Assembly (NCBI GenBank): GCA_964462035.1
Contig: CAYXAP010000001.1
Span: 1 to 64,000, forward strand
DNA length: 64,000 nucleotides
Reading direction: 5' to 3'
Source: UBA1660 sp964462035
GTDB lineage: Bacteria > Myxococcota_A > Polyangia > Polyangiales > Houyiibacteriaceae
Position numbers and translations under genes: made by a program. Numbering within the stretch: the stretch's first letter is position 1; each line of letters starts with the position of its first letter. A model generated the notes under the pieces. That model searched no databases. It worked only from the letters and a program-made list of their open reading frames with translations, and was not told the origin of the DNA. Positions 1 to 9,861 of the stretch are shown here, piece after piece.

Positions 1-141
1 GCCGATATTTCCGTCATCGAAACCCGGATCGCACTTCTGGGCTGCTGTACTAGAACGGGTGACCCGATACAGGGGCATTTGACGGCGTGATGAGTCTGCT
101 CGCTTCGTACCCCCCGGTGTGGCTCACCGCGCTGGGGGTCG

Positions 142-783
142 TCAGAAGGGGCGAGGCGAGACGGGCCGGGCGGGGTCGTGGACCCCGTGCTCGTGGGCCC
201 AGTGCGACTGCTCCTCGCGCCAGCGGCGGCGGCGAGTCACGAGCCCGACCAACAGCAGCAAGAGCAGCGCCGCGGCGACCGAGCCCCCGACGGAGAGCGG
301 TTCGAGTGGTCGGTCCAGGCCCAAGCGCGGCACCGGGCGGATGGTTCGTGCGTGGCCGTGCGCCGGGAACTGGTCGGTCGCCAGCCAACCCTCGAGCTCG
401 GTCGCCGAGCGGAGGTCGGACTGGTGCCGGTCGAGGTACCGACGACGCGCAGACTCGTCCAACCGCTCACGGAGCAGAGCCCACCGCACGTGCGCGGGGT
501 CGGCCGAGTAGGTCCAGGCGAGCGGGCGCTTGGTCCAATCGGGGGTCGCGACCCAGACCGCGGCGTGGTCTCCATCGGGCCCGCTGATCAGGACGGCGTC
601 GGTGGCGTCGACGACGCACCCCTCGAAGTGGACGTGGCCCGTGGGCTCGGCGGGCGCGTCCGCGCAGTCGACCTGGGTCGGCCCCTCGAGGCGCATCCCG
701 GCACCGACCGTCGCGATCAGCGCGCAGATGCCCAGCGCGACCCCCAGGACCGAGACCCAGGCGACGTAGACCGAGCGAGTCAT
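142..783 (-). CDS. hypothetical protein with two membrane segments
   Basis: A 213-residue protein of unknown function. It has an N-terminal hydrophobic helix (about residues 5-28) and a second near residues 165-185, followed by a strongly basic stretch with several Arg. The roughly 130 residues between them are acidic and Trp-rich and probably lie outside the membrane. I chose the ATG at 783 because it overlaps the stop of the upstream gene by 4 nt (ATGA), as expected for a translationally coupled pair. The frame is also open further upstream, but that part is antisense-like Arg/Pro/Gly-rich sequence inside the neighbouring gene. Role unknown; probably acts with the upstream membrane protein. 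Confidence 0.6.
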   Translation of the reverse strand: MTRSVYVAWVSVLGVALGICALIATVGAGMRLEGPTQVDCADAPAEPTGHVHFEGCVVDATDAVLISGPDGDHAAVWVATPDWTKRPLAWTYSADPAHVRWALLRERLDESARRRYLDRHQSDLRSATELEGWLATDQFPAHGHARTIRPVPRLGLDRPLEPLSVGGSVAAALLLLLLVGLVTRRRRWREEQSHWAHEHGVHDPARPVSPRPF

Positions 784-2099
784 TCGCGCCTCATCCGATC
801 GCGCAGCGCTTCGCGGCGAGCGCGCTCTGCGGTCCGACGCTCGGCGCGCGCCCGCGCGTCCTGGGCCACGGTCTCCGGGCGGACCGTCCCCTGTCCGGAT
901 CGCCGACCCAGCTCGAGCAGCACCGGGTCCTCCCAGGGCGCGGTGCCTTCGTACATGTCCTGGAGCCGTCGCCGCAGGGCCCGGTCGGTGGTCGCGCGCT
1001 CGAGGAGCGCCTCGGTCCCCAGTCGCCCGCGGCGGTAGGCGGCGATGTGGACCTCGGCTCGAGTCCATTCGTCCACGTGCTCCGGGATGGTGTCGAGCGC
1101 CTGGTCGAGGAGGGCCGGGCTGGCGCACGCGAGCGCATGCGCGAGCCACTCGACCGAGGGGGCCGCTTGCTCTGCCGGCGCGGCCTGGCCGAGGCTGAGC
1201 CACCGCTCGGCGATCGCGGCGCCCGCCTTCTCCTGGGTCTGCTGGGGTCGGTAGTCACAGGCGTTGGCCAGCCCGTGGTAGACGCCCGGTCGTTCCGGAA
1301 CGTGAGCGTCGGCCAGCTCGAGGAGCGAATGCGCGACCTCCGGAACGCAACCGCGGTTGACCTGGCGCGCGAGCTCGGGGGTCCGGTAGCGCTCCGTCTC
1401 GGCGTCCACCACTCGGGCGAGGCTCTCGGGATCGGCGCAGTGGCCGAGCGCGAGCAGGACCTCCAGTCGCGTCTCCGGGTCGTCGATGGCGTCGTAGCTG
1501 GCTGCCAGACCGATGACCGCCTCGGGCTCGTCGCTCCTCAGCAGCACTGCTCGGAGCGCTCGGCTTCGCTCGTCCGCCGAGTCGAGCATCTCCATCACTC
1601 GGCCGTAGCTCTCCGCCACTCGGCCGATGTCCTCGCCCTCGAGCTCCGGGGCGATCTCCGCGAGCTGATCCATCCCGATCGCCGCCTGCGTCGGCGAACC
1701 CTCCTGGATGAGGGCGAGGATCTCCTCGAGCTCGGTGCCCGCCGGCGACTCACCGACCGTCGAATCGAGCACGGTGGACGGGCGTCGGTCGAGGCCTTCG
1801 ACCACACCGACGGTGAGCGCGGCGATCGTGAACGTCGCCATGGTCAGGGCGCTCAGGACGCCGGTGACCCGCCGATCCTGCGCCAGCCGCCAGCGCGGAT
1901 CACCCGGCGGCGCGTCCGGCTGCTCGAAGCGCCGGAGCCAGGCGGGGAGGGCCAGGAGGCCGAACAGGATCCCGCCGAGCACGGCGCCGCTGGTCGCCAC
2001 CATCGCCAGCTCGCTGCCCTCCTCCGGGTGCAGGGTAGGCTCGCAGCCCCACTCGCCGCAGCGCTCGCAGGGTCGGGTCTCGTCTGCCGAGTCGCTCAC
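780..2099 (-). CDS. hypothetical membrane protein, helical-repeat-like
   Basis: A 439-residue protein I do not recognise. The first 30 residues carry a small Cys cluster (CERCGEWGC). Two hydrophobic segments follow (about residues 33-55 and 83-103). The rest is a long Ala/Leu/Glu-rich helical region whose spaced pattern resembles HEAT or TPR-like repeats, which is inference only. The C-terminus is very basic (Arg/Ala-rich). The start is a GTG with no Shine-Dalgarno, but TACGGT lies 6 nt upstream, matching the leaderless pattern seen at other genes here. The downstream membrane protein overlaps its stop by 4 nt, so the two form an operon. Confidence 0.6.
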   Translation of the reverse strand: MSDSADETRPCERCGEWGCEPTLHPEEGSELAMVATSGAVLGGILFGLLALPAWLRRFEQPDAPPGDPRWRLAQDRRVTGVLSALTMATFTIAALTVGVVEGLDRRPSTVLDSTVGESPAGTELEEILALIQEGSPTQAAIGMDQLAEIAPELEGEDIGRVAESYGRVMEMLDSADERSRALRAVLLRSDEPEAVIGLAASYDAIDDPETRLEVLLALGHCADPESLARVVDAETERYRTPELARQVNRGCVPEVAHSLLELADAHVPERPGVYHGLANACDYRPQQTQEKAGAAIAERWLSLGQAAPAEQAAPSVEWLAHALACASPALLDQALDTIPEHVDEWTRAEVHIAAYRRGRLGTEALLERATTDRALRRRLQDMYEGTAPWEDPVLLELGRRSGQGTVRPETVAQDARARAERRTAERARREALRDRMRRE

Positions 2100-2105
2100 G
2101 CCCTC

Positions 2106-2111
2106 ACCGTA
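2106..2111 (-). promoter_or_regulatory. -10-like box, leaderless start
   Basis: TACGGT on the minus strand ends 6 nt before the GTG at 2099. There is no Shine-Dalgarno sequence. This fits a -10 element placing the transcript start at or next to the start codon. Confidence 0.4.
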
Positions 2112-2179
2112 CAGCGCCCGTCGCCGGCCGGCACGGAATGGCTGCCATCGAGAGGCCTGCTAGAAGAGAGGGCGCGCCC

Positions 2180-2815
2180 ATGGCTGCCCAACACCGCTCA
2201 CCGCTGTCCTTCTTCCTGGCCGCCGGGATTTTCTCGCTGGCGCTGGGATCGAGCGCCTCCGCGGACGAGCGCACCTTCGGTCTCCGGGTCTTCGTCGCCG
2301 ACGTGGAGGGCGAGCCCGTGGTCGACCAGGCCTGGATCGACGAGCGCATCGGGTGGGCCAACCGGATCTTCGAGCCCGCCGGGCTCGCCTTCACCCAGCA
2401 GGCGCGCGAAGGGCTCGCGGACGAGCACACGGACCTGGTGAGCCGAGGCGACCGTCACGCTCTCGGACCGCTCATCGAGGGCAAGCGCATCCACGTCTTC
2501 GTCGTGCGCTCCCTCGCCGACGTCGACATCGAGGGCAACTTCATCCGCGGAGTGCATTGGCGCTCCCGTCGCGGCGGCCCGGGGCCGGGCGGCAACCGCC
2601 GGCACTTCGTGATCCTCAGCTCGATCGCGGGGCCGACCGTGCTCGCCCACGAGCTCGGCCACTTCTTCGGGAACCCCCACAGCCCGACGCCGGGCAACAT
2701 CATGAGCTACTCGCGTGGCAGCGGGCCGCCCTTCTTCGACGCACAGCAGCTTCGCCGCATCGAGCGCCACCAGGAGCGCTTCGTGCGCACCGAAGAGCTG
2801 GTGGTCGTCCAGTAG
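2180..2815 (+). CDS. secreted metzincin-type zinc metalloprotease
   Basis: A 211-residue exported protein with an N-terminal signal peptide (hydrophobic core after a short basic start, Ala-Ser-Ala before the mature part). The C-terminal half carries HELGHFFGNPH, an exact match to the metzincin zinc site HExxHxxGxxH (three His zinc ligands and the catalytic Glu). It is followed about 10 residues later by NIMSY, a good Met-turn candidate. At this size it is essentially one minimal catalytic domain with no obvious propeptide. An in-frame ATG 14 codons upstream exists, but the ATG at 2180 has a purine-rich AGAAGAGAGGG ribosome site just before it and starts the signal peptide cleanly. Substrate unknown. 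Confidence 0.8.
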   Translation: MAAQHRSPLSFFLAAGIFSLALGSSASADERTFGLRVFVADVEGEPVVDQAWIDERIGWANRIFEPAGLAFTQQAREGLADEHTDLVSRGDRHALGPLIEGKRIHVFVVRSLADVDIEGNFIRGVHWRSRRGGPGPGGNRRHFVILSSIAGPTVLAHELGHFFGNPHSPTPGNIMSYSRGSGPPFFDAQQLRRIERHQERFVRTEELVVVQ

Positions 2816-2819
2816 CCCG

Positions 2820-3575
2820 TCAGCGGAACTCGGCGGTGTCGATCGTGCAGCGGAAGAACTCGCCCTCGTCCCAGCGCTCGGTGCCGATGTGCCAGCCGAC
2901 CCGGAGCTCGCTCGGGATCGTGTAGGGCCCGAAGGTCCGCTCGGCAGCGGCGAGGCAGCCGAAGCGCTCCTCGCGATAGGGCGCGTCCTCGCCGTCGGGG
3001 GTGCCCCAGCGGAGCATGGCGGCGTCACGGACCTGCCCGTCCGGGCCGAGGCCGATCTCCACCCGCGAGATCTCGTCGCCGATCTGCACTCGCGCGGCCG
3101 TGTGGGCCGGGTCGACGGTTTCCCAGCTCAGCGCCTCGGCGAAGAGCGCCGGCGGAAGGAGGATGCCCTCGATGGAGGCGCGACCCGCGGCCGAGCGGCT
3201 CACCGACGGGCCTTCACCCGAGGCCACGGGGATGAGCCCGAGCAGCTTCCACTTCAGGGCGCCTTCGCCATCGACCCAGCGATCGGAGCCGGAGATGGTC
3301 AGGCCCCGGACCTTCATCCGGGCGCGCCAGACGAAGCCGCGGTGGGCGCGGAGCACCTGCTCGGCCTCGAAGGGGCTCCAGGCACCCTTCAGGCGGAACT
3401 CGCCGTGCATCGTCAGCCGAACGGCGGACGCCATCGGCGCCCCCGGCGCGATGGCGTGGGTGAGGTAGCGCCGGGCCGCTTCGGGGAGCGCAGCGAGGTC
3501 GGTCTCGGTCAGCGGGGGACCGGGCTCGGGGGCCGTGGTCCAGAGCTCGTCGAAGTCGGCGTCGTGTCCGCGCAT
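2820..3575 (-). CDS. DUF6544-family-like protein
   Basis: A 251-residue cytosolic-looking protein with no signal peptide. It shows features I associate with the uncharacterised DUF6544 (formerly DUF6920) family: an N-terminal region with ARRYL about 45 residues in, then alternating beta strands rich in Trp and aromatic residues, and an IPSELRVGW element near the C-terminus. Function unknown. The frame extends 19 codons further upstream, but GGGAGG at 3582-3587 sits 7 nt before the ATG at 3575 and decides this start. It is convergent with the metzincin gene; the two stops are only a few bases apart. Confidence 0.6.
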   Translation of the reverse strand: MRGHDADFDELWTTAPEPGPPLTETDLAALPEAARRYLTHAIAPGAPMASAVRLTMHGEFRLKGAWSPFEAEQVLRAHRGFVWRARMKVRGLTISGSDRWVDGEGALKWKLLGLIPVASGEGPSVSRSAAGRASIEGILLPPALFAEALSWETVDPAHTAARVQIGDEISRVEIGLGPDGQVRDAAMLRWGTPDGEDAPYREERFGCLAAAERTFGPYTIPSELRVGWHIGTERWDEGEFFRCTIDTAEFR

Positions 3576-3700
3576 TGGCTGCCTCCCGGCGGCGCGAGCC
3601 GCCCTCAGTTCGGGGTTTTCCCCTGTAATCACGGGCCCGTGTGACTTTCCGCGTAGCCCCGAGTCGGGTCCCGCGCAATGTTGCCCGTTCGGAGGAATTC

Positions 3701-4700
<1,000 letters not shown>

Positions 4701-4702
<2 letters not shown>

Positions 4703-4723
4703 GGGGTTGGCACCCAACCCCTC
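4701..4723 (+). terminator. terminator-like hairpin after the thiolase gene
   Basis: A perfect 10-bp inverted repeat, GAGGGGTTGG and CCAACCCCTC, around a 3-nt loop (CAC). It begins inside the TGA stop codon. No T-run follows, so it would be a GC-rich or weakly intrinsic terminator. Confidence 0.6.
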
Positions 4724-4816
4724 TCGTCGGCTAGGCCTCCTCGATTCACCCGAGCTCCCCCGCCCAAGGCCTGCCGGCGCATGCATCTCGCGCTAAGTTG
4801 AACTGAAGGAAGACGG

Positions 4817-6064
<1,248 letters not shown>

Positions 6065-6065
6065 G

Positions 6066-6503
6066 TCAGCCGAGATTGGCGCGGGGTGGCTCGGCCTCGC
6101 GAAGCGCGGCTTCGTAGGCGGCGACGAGCGAGGCTCGGGAGCCGTGGCTCTGCAGGTGGTTCACCAGGATCGACGTCACGCTCACGCCCATCCGGACGAG
6201 CATGCCGGTGACGTAGAGGTGGCCGCGCTTGATCTGGTCGCGGTGGTTCACGTTCCAGTCGGTGAGGATCCGGCGGCACTCCGGCGCGTAGCCGACGAGC
6301 CCGCTCCAGTCGTGAAAGCCCGTGATGGAGCCGGCGTCCTCGACGACCTTGCGGGTGGCGCCGACGAAGAAGGTCGCCATCTCGGGGGACGCCCGCCCGG
6401 TCGCCCGCGTGCAGAGGATGCCCGGCGCCGGTGAGCCGAGGGCGAGCTCTCCCCCCGTATCGGAGAAGAGCTCGACGGGCCCACGCCAGAATTCCACTGC
6501 CAT
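6066..6503 (-). CDS. hypothetical STAS-like protein
   Basis: A 145-residue soluble protein without a signal peptide. The pattern of strands and helices, with a Trp-containing GFHDWSGLVGY stretch mid-protein and an amphipathic C-terminal helix, loosely recalls SpoIIAA/STAS-like proteins of myxobacteria. That is a weak resemblance, not an identification. Two ATGs are possible, 6515 and 6503. I prefer 6503 because TATGGT lies exactly 7 nt before it, the same leaderless arrangement as at other genes here, and no Shine-Dalgarno serves either start. It is convergent with the DRE-TIM gene; the stops fall inside the near-palindrome CGGCTGA-G-TCAGCCG (6058-6072). Confidence 0.6.
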   Translation of the reverse strand: MAVEFWRGPVELFSDTGGELALGSPAPGILCTRATGRASPEMATFFVGATRKVVEDAGSITGFHDWSGLVGYAPECRRILTDWNVNHRDQIKRGHLYVTGMLVRMGVSVTSILVNHLQSHGSRASLVAAYEAALREAEPPRANLG

Positions 6504-6510
6504 CGTGAGG

Positions 6511-6516
6511 ACCATA
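6511..6516 (-). promoter_or_regulatory. -10-like box, leaderless start
   Basis: TATGGT on the minus strand ends 7 nt before the ATG at 6503. It also overlaps the alternative ATG at 6515, which argues against that start. Confidence 0.4.
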
Positions 6517-6730
6517 GCTCCGTCCGAGGCCGCAGCCAGCTGACGGGAGGCGCCCATCCCCGTTCTCCGCGGGTCGTGACTCCGTCGGGCCCTCACGGAA
6601 CGGTGCCCGAACGGCCATCGAGTGAACGGCTCCACGCCCCTCGGGGCCAGGCTGTGCGGACTCCACTCCGCGAACCCGCGATTGGGCGCGGTCGATCGCA
6701 TGGCATCGTCGTTGCTATGGCCTCGACTCC

Positions 6731-8086
6731 GTGATCCGAACCTCTGCCCTTGCGTTGGTCGTGCTCTTCGGATGTTCCGACACGAGCCTCTCCAGTCGCG
6801 ACGCATCCCTGCCGGACGGTGGCCGCGGGACCGATGGCGGTGACCCTCCCGACGCCACCTCGTCGAGCGACGCGGGTCAGCCCACGGACGCGTTCGTTCC
6901 CGAGGCGGACGGCTTCGTGATCGTGGAGCCCGACCCCGAGCCCGGTCCGGCGCACGAGCGCGCCCAGAGCAAGTCCGCGACGCTGCTCTTCGACCCGGCC
7001 AGGGATCGAGGCGAGACCATCGGCTACCACAGCTTCCGCATCCCGGCGTTGGCGCGAGTGGGCGATACGCTCATCGCGTTCGCCGAGGCGCGCCAGTGTG
7101 GCCACGACGACTTCGGGAACATCAACATGGTCTACAAGCGCTCGACCGACGAAGGGCGCACCTGGGGCCCGCTCGAAGAGGTGGTGGGTCGTGGGCCGGG
7201 GACGTGGGGCAACCCGACGCCGGTGGTCGATCACACGACCGGCACGGTCTTCCTCTTCATGTCGTTCAACGAGGGCGACATCAGCCAGTACGGCCGCGTG
7301 AACCCCTGCACCGGCGAGACCACCGCCGTGGTCGGCCCCGGCGACCGCCCGGTCTTCATGAGCAGGAGCGACGACGAGGGCGGCACCTGGACCGACCCGG
7401 TCGATCTGACCGCGACGCTCCAGCGACCCGGCACGAGCTGGGACGCGATGGGACCCGGCATCGGGATCCAAACCACCATCGACCACCCCGGTCGGCTCAT
7501 CGTCCCGGCCGCGCGCCGGAACATCTACTCCGACGATCACGGCGAGACCTGGCACTACCAGATGCTCCCCAGCGGAACGAGCGAGGGCACGATCGTCGAG
7601 CTCTACGACGGCTCGCTCCTCCGCAACGACCGCGCCGTCGGCCGGGTGTGGGAGACGGGCAAGCGGCGCTGGCTCAGCCGCGGCGTCATCGACGCGAGCG
7701 AGGACTCGGACACCATCCTCTTCGAGGACTTCGCCCCGCACGACACGCTCCTCGATCCGCGGGTGCAGGGGTCGTCGCTCCGCTACACGGTGCGGCCCCA
7801 TCGGCTGCTCTTCCTCAACCCGTCCTCGACCGTCTCGCGCTGCCGGATGCGGGTGCGCATGAGCTACGACGGCGGCGAGACCTGGCCGGTCGAGCGACGG
7901 CTCCACGACGACCTGAGCAGCGACGAGACCTGCGACCTCCTTCGCGGTGGCTACTCCTCGATGGTGAAGACGGCGGACCACCACGTGGCGGTGCTGGTCG
8001 AGCGCGGCGGGGAGAACCGCTCCATCGAGCTCCACCGCTTCAACCTGCCCTGGCTGGTCGACGGGACCCCCGAACCGCTGCCCTGA
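6731..8086 (+). CDS. lipoprotein sialidase-like BNR/Asp-box protein
   Basis: A 451-residue predicted lipoprotein: a short signal peptide ends in LFGC (lipobox Cys at about residue 15), followed by an Asp/Ser/Gly linker of about 70 residues. The catalytic part looks like an exo-alpha-sialidase of the GH33 six-bladed propeller type. FRIP lies at residues 102-105 (the first arginine of the carboxylate-binding triad), and there are at least four Asp boxes (STDEGRTW, SDDEGGTW, SDDHGETW, SYDGGETW). It would release terminal sialic acids or related sugars outside the cell. The start is a GTG. No sialic-acid uptake or catabolism genes are nearby, so foraging on prey or host glycans, or a different glycan, is possible. 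Confidence 0.8.
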   Translation: MIRTSALALVVLFGCSDTSLSSRDASLPDGGRGTDGGDPPDATSSSDAGQPTDAFVPEADGFVIVEPDPEPGPAHERAQSKSATLLFDPARDRGETIGYHSFRIPALARVGDTLIAFAEARQCGHDDFGNINMVYKRSTDEGRTWGPLEEVVGRGPGTWGNPTPVVDHTTGTVFLFMSFNEGDISQYGRVNPCTGETTAVVGPGDRPVFMSRSDDEGGTWTDPVDLTATLQRPGTSWDAMGPGIGIQTTIDHPGRLIVPAARRNIYSDDHGETWHYQMLPSGTSEGTIVELYDGSLLRNDRAVGRVWETGKRRWLSRGVIDASEDSDTILFEDFAPHDTLLDPRVQGSSLRYTVRPHRLLFLNPSSTVSRCRMRVRMSYDGGETWPVERRLHDDLSSDETCDLLRGGYSSMVKTADHHVAVLVERGGENRSIELHRFNLPWLVDGTPEPLP

Positions 8087-8090
8087 GCGT

Positions 8091-8096
8091 TATCCT
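8091..8096 (+). promoter_or_regulatory. -10-like box, leaderless start
   Basis: TATCCT ends 6 nt before the ATG at 8103. It lies just after the sialidase stop, and no Shine-Dalgarno sequence is present. Confidence 0.45.
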
Positions 8097-8102
8097 CGAC
8101 GG

Positions 8103-8768
8103 ATGCCGACGCTGCTGGAGCGCTTCGAGGCGCTCGACGAATGGATCCCGGGAGAGGACTGGGGCGAAGCCGAGCTCGAGCGAGCGGGCATCGAGGGCGA
8201 GCTCGCCGAAGCGCTCGCCGAGGTGGGCGCCTGTTCGATCGGCGAGCACGGCGGACAGTTCCACGTGCTCGACGTCGACGGTGTCGAGCTCTGGAGTGGC
8301 CGCGTGCGCGAGCACATCCAAGCCATCGCGAAGCCGGCCAGCCTCCACACCTTCTTCATCGACGAGGGCGGCGGCACCTACGCGTTCGCTTGCGATGGCT
8401 CGGTCTTCACCTACCACTTCCAACGCGGGCTGCTCGAACGCTTCGACACCGCCCGAGCCTTCCTCGAGGCAGCGGCCGAACGCTTCGCCGCCGGGGAGTC
8501 ACCCTTCGCCGCAGGCGGTGACGCCGACGCGATCGCCGAACGGCTGCGCGGAGCACCGGCGGACGAGAAGCCATCGCTCGCCGAGCGCTTCCGTGGCCGC
8601 GCCGACGAGGACTTCGCCCGCTACGACCCCCACCGCAAGTGGGAGGTCGGTCAGCTGATGAGGCACCGGAAGTTCGGGCGGGGCATCGTGGTCGCGGTGC
8701 AGACCACGATGTACATCCAGGTCGAGTTCGAGAGCGGCCTCCGCCGCCTGAGCCACAAGGGCTGGTAG
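8103..8768 (+). CDS. hypothetical protein with C-terminal SH3-like KOW/CarD-type motif
   Basis: A 221-residue acidic soluble protein. The N-terminal about 150 residues are unrecognised (Glu/Ala-rich helices and a strand region around residues 40-110). The last about 45 residues, with GQLMRHRKFGRGIVVAV and then a strand-rich end, resemble the small SH3-like barrel found in CarD/RNA-polymerase-interacting proteins and at the C-terminus of UvrD/PcrA helicases (GxxVxHxxFGxGxV). A nucleic-acid or polymerase contact is thus possible but is inference. No membrane segments. It lies directly behind the sialidase gene with its own -10-like box. Confidence 0.6.
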   Translation: MPTLLERFEALDEWIPGEDWGEAELERAGIEGELAEALAEVGACSIGEHGGQFHVLDVDGVELWSGRVREHIQAIAKPASLHTFFIDEGGGTYAFACDGSVFTYHFQRGLLERFDTARAFLEAAAERFAAGESPFAAGGDADAIAERLRGAPADEKPSLAERFRGRADEDFARYDPHRKWEVGQLMRHRKFGRGIVVAVQTTMYIQVEFESGLRRLSHKGW

Positions 8769-8772
8769 CGCC

Positions 8773-9180
8773 TCAGTCAGAGGGCGGGATGCACGCCTTC
8801 TCGCCGAGGTCTTCCGCCGGGACCGCCCAGTCGAAGCTGGAAGAGCAGTTGGCCTCGTCCTCGGCCGGGCGGTTCACGTTGCACTCCGGCTTGTCGTCAC
8901 ACACCCGGAAGCAGTAGTTGCTACCGTCGTCGTGGGCGACGCAGATCGAGTCCAGCGGGCACTCGGCGCTCGAGAGGCAGTCCGGCACGCCGCAGTAGCC
9001 GCCCTTGAACTGCGTGAGGCACTGGAGCTGGATGACTCCCCCGTCGGGCAGCTCGAAGTCGCGGCAATCCTCGTCGACGGTGCAGACGGCCGCGATGCCC
9101 ACGCGGTCGGCGTCGCCGCCGTCGTCACCGCAGGCGGCCACGAAGGCGAAGAACGAGGCGATCAAGAGTCGGTTCGTCAT
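8773..9180 (-). CDS. small Cys-rich lipoprotein
   Basis: A 135-residue predicted lipoprotein: the signal peptide ends in VAAC (Cys at about residue 17), followed by an Asp/Gly linker. The mature part has about ten further Cys in short spacings such as CTVDEDC, CGVPDC and CPLDSIC, typical of the small disulfide-rich exported proteins abundant in myxobacteria. No catalytic motif. It is convergent with the gene at 8103. The start ATG has no Shine-Dalgarno but has TAGGAT 6 nt upstream. Confidence 0.7.
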   Translation of the reverse strand: MTNRLLIASFFAFVAACGDDGGDADRVGIAAVCTVDEDCRDFELPDGGVIQLQCLTQFKGGYCGVPDCLSSAECPLDSICVAHDDGSNYCFRVCDDKPECNVNRPAEDEANCSSSFDWAVPAEDLGEKACIPPSD

Positions 9181-9186
9181 CGGACG

Positions 9187-9192
9187 ATCCTA
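9187..9192 (-). promoter_or_regulatory. -10-like box, leaderless start
   Basis: TAGGAT on the minus strand ends 6 nt before the ATG at 9180. Confidence 0.45.
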
Positions 9193-9207
9193 TCAGAATG
9201 GAGTACT

Positions 9208-9861
9208 TCACTTCAGCAGGACGGATCGCATCTCGCGCATGTCCGCGGGGAGTGGCGCTTCGATCGTGCGGCCGGCGACCTTCAGCCGCCACGCGTGCAG
9301 CGCGTGGCGCTCGGCCAGATCGCACGGGGGGTCTCGGTAGAGCTTCTCGCCGACGAGCGGGTGGCCGAGGTGGGCCAGGTGTACGCGCACCTGGTGAGTC
9401 CGGCCGGTATGGATGCGGGCCTCGATGAGCGCATGCTCGCTCCCGCGGATGGTCACCGTCAGGGTGGTCTTGGCGGGCTTGCCGTCCGGGTCCACTCGCA
9501 TGAGCTTGCCCTTTCTCGTCAGCGGGGCGTCGACCACCATTCGCTCCCACGGCGGGGAGCCGTGGACGATGGCCTGGTAGACCTTCGACCCGGCCTTGAG
9601 CTTCTTCTGCCAGCTCTCGACCCAGCGTTTGTGCCGCGCGAAGAGCAGCACTCCACTGGTCTGCTTGTCGAGCTGGTGCACCGCCCAGAGCGGGTGGCCG
9701 ACCTGCTTCTGCAGCTTCCACTGCACGCAGTCCGGATCGTCCAGGTCGCGGCCCGTCGAAGGCAGCCCCGGTGGCTTGTCCACAGCGAGGATCTCGTCCT
9801 CTTCGTGAAGGATCGGGAGCGGAGCGATCTCGATCAATCCGCCTCCAGCCGTGCGCGCCAT
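9208..9861 (-). CDS. RluA-family pseudouridine synthase
   Basis: A 217-residue enzyme that isomerises uridine to pseudouridine in rRNA or tRNA. The catalytic block HQLDKQTSG (Asp nucleophile) lies near residue 60; the family consensus is HRLDxxTSG, with Gln here in place of the usual Arg. It also has LAVDKPPGLPS near the start, the strand-loop ARIHTGRTHQVRVHLAHLGHPL, and GEKLY. Length matches RluA-type single-domain enzymes without an S4 domain. The ATG at 9861 overlaps the end of the PPK2 gene by 28 nt, so the two are probably co-transcribed and coupled. The exact RNA target cannot be told from sequence. Confidence 0.85.
   Translation of the reverse strand: MARTAGGGLIEIAPLPILHEEDEILAVDKPPGLPSTGRDLDDPDCVQWKLQKQVGHPLWAVHQLDKQTSGVLLFARHKRWVESWQKKLKAGSKVYQAIVHGSPPWERMVVDAPLTRKGKLMRVDPDGKPAKTTLTVTIRGSEHALIEARIHTGRTHQVRVHLAHLGHPLVGEKLYRDPPCDLAERHALHAWRLKVAGRTIEAPLPADMREMRSVLLK

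Noticed and set aside
1..141. Two short open frames on the plus strand at the left edge
   Set aside because: They may be the tail of an upstream gene, but both frames are open and too short to decide. No motif or ribosome site seen.
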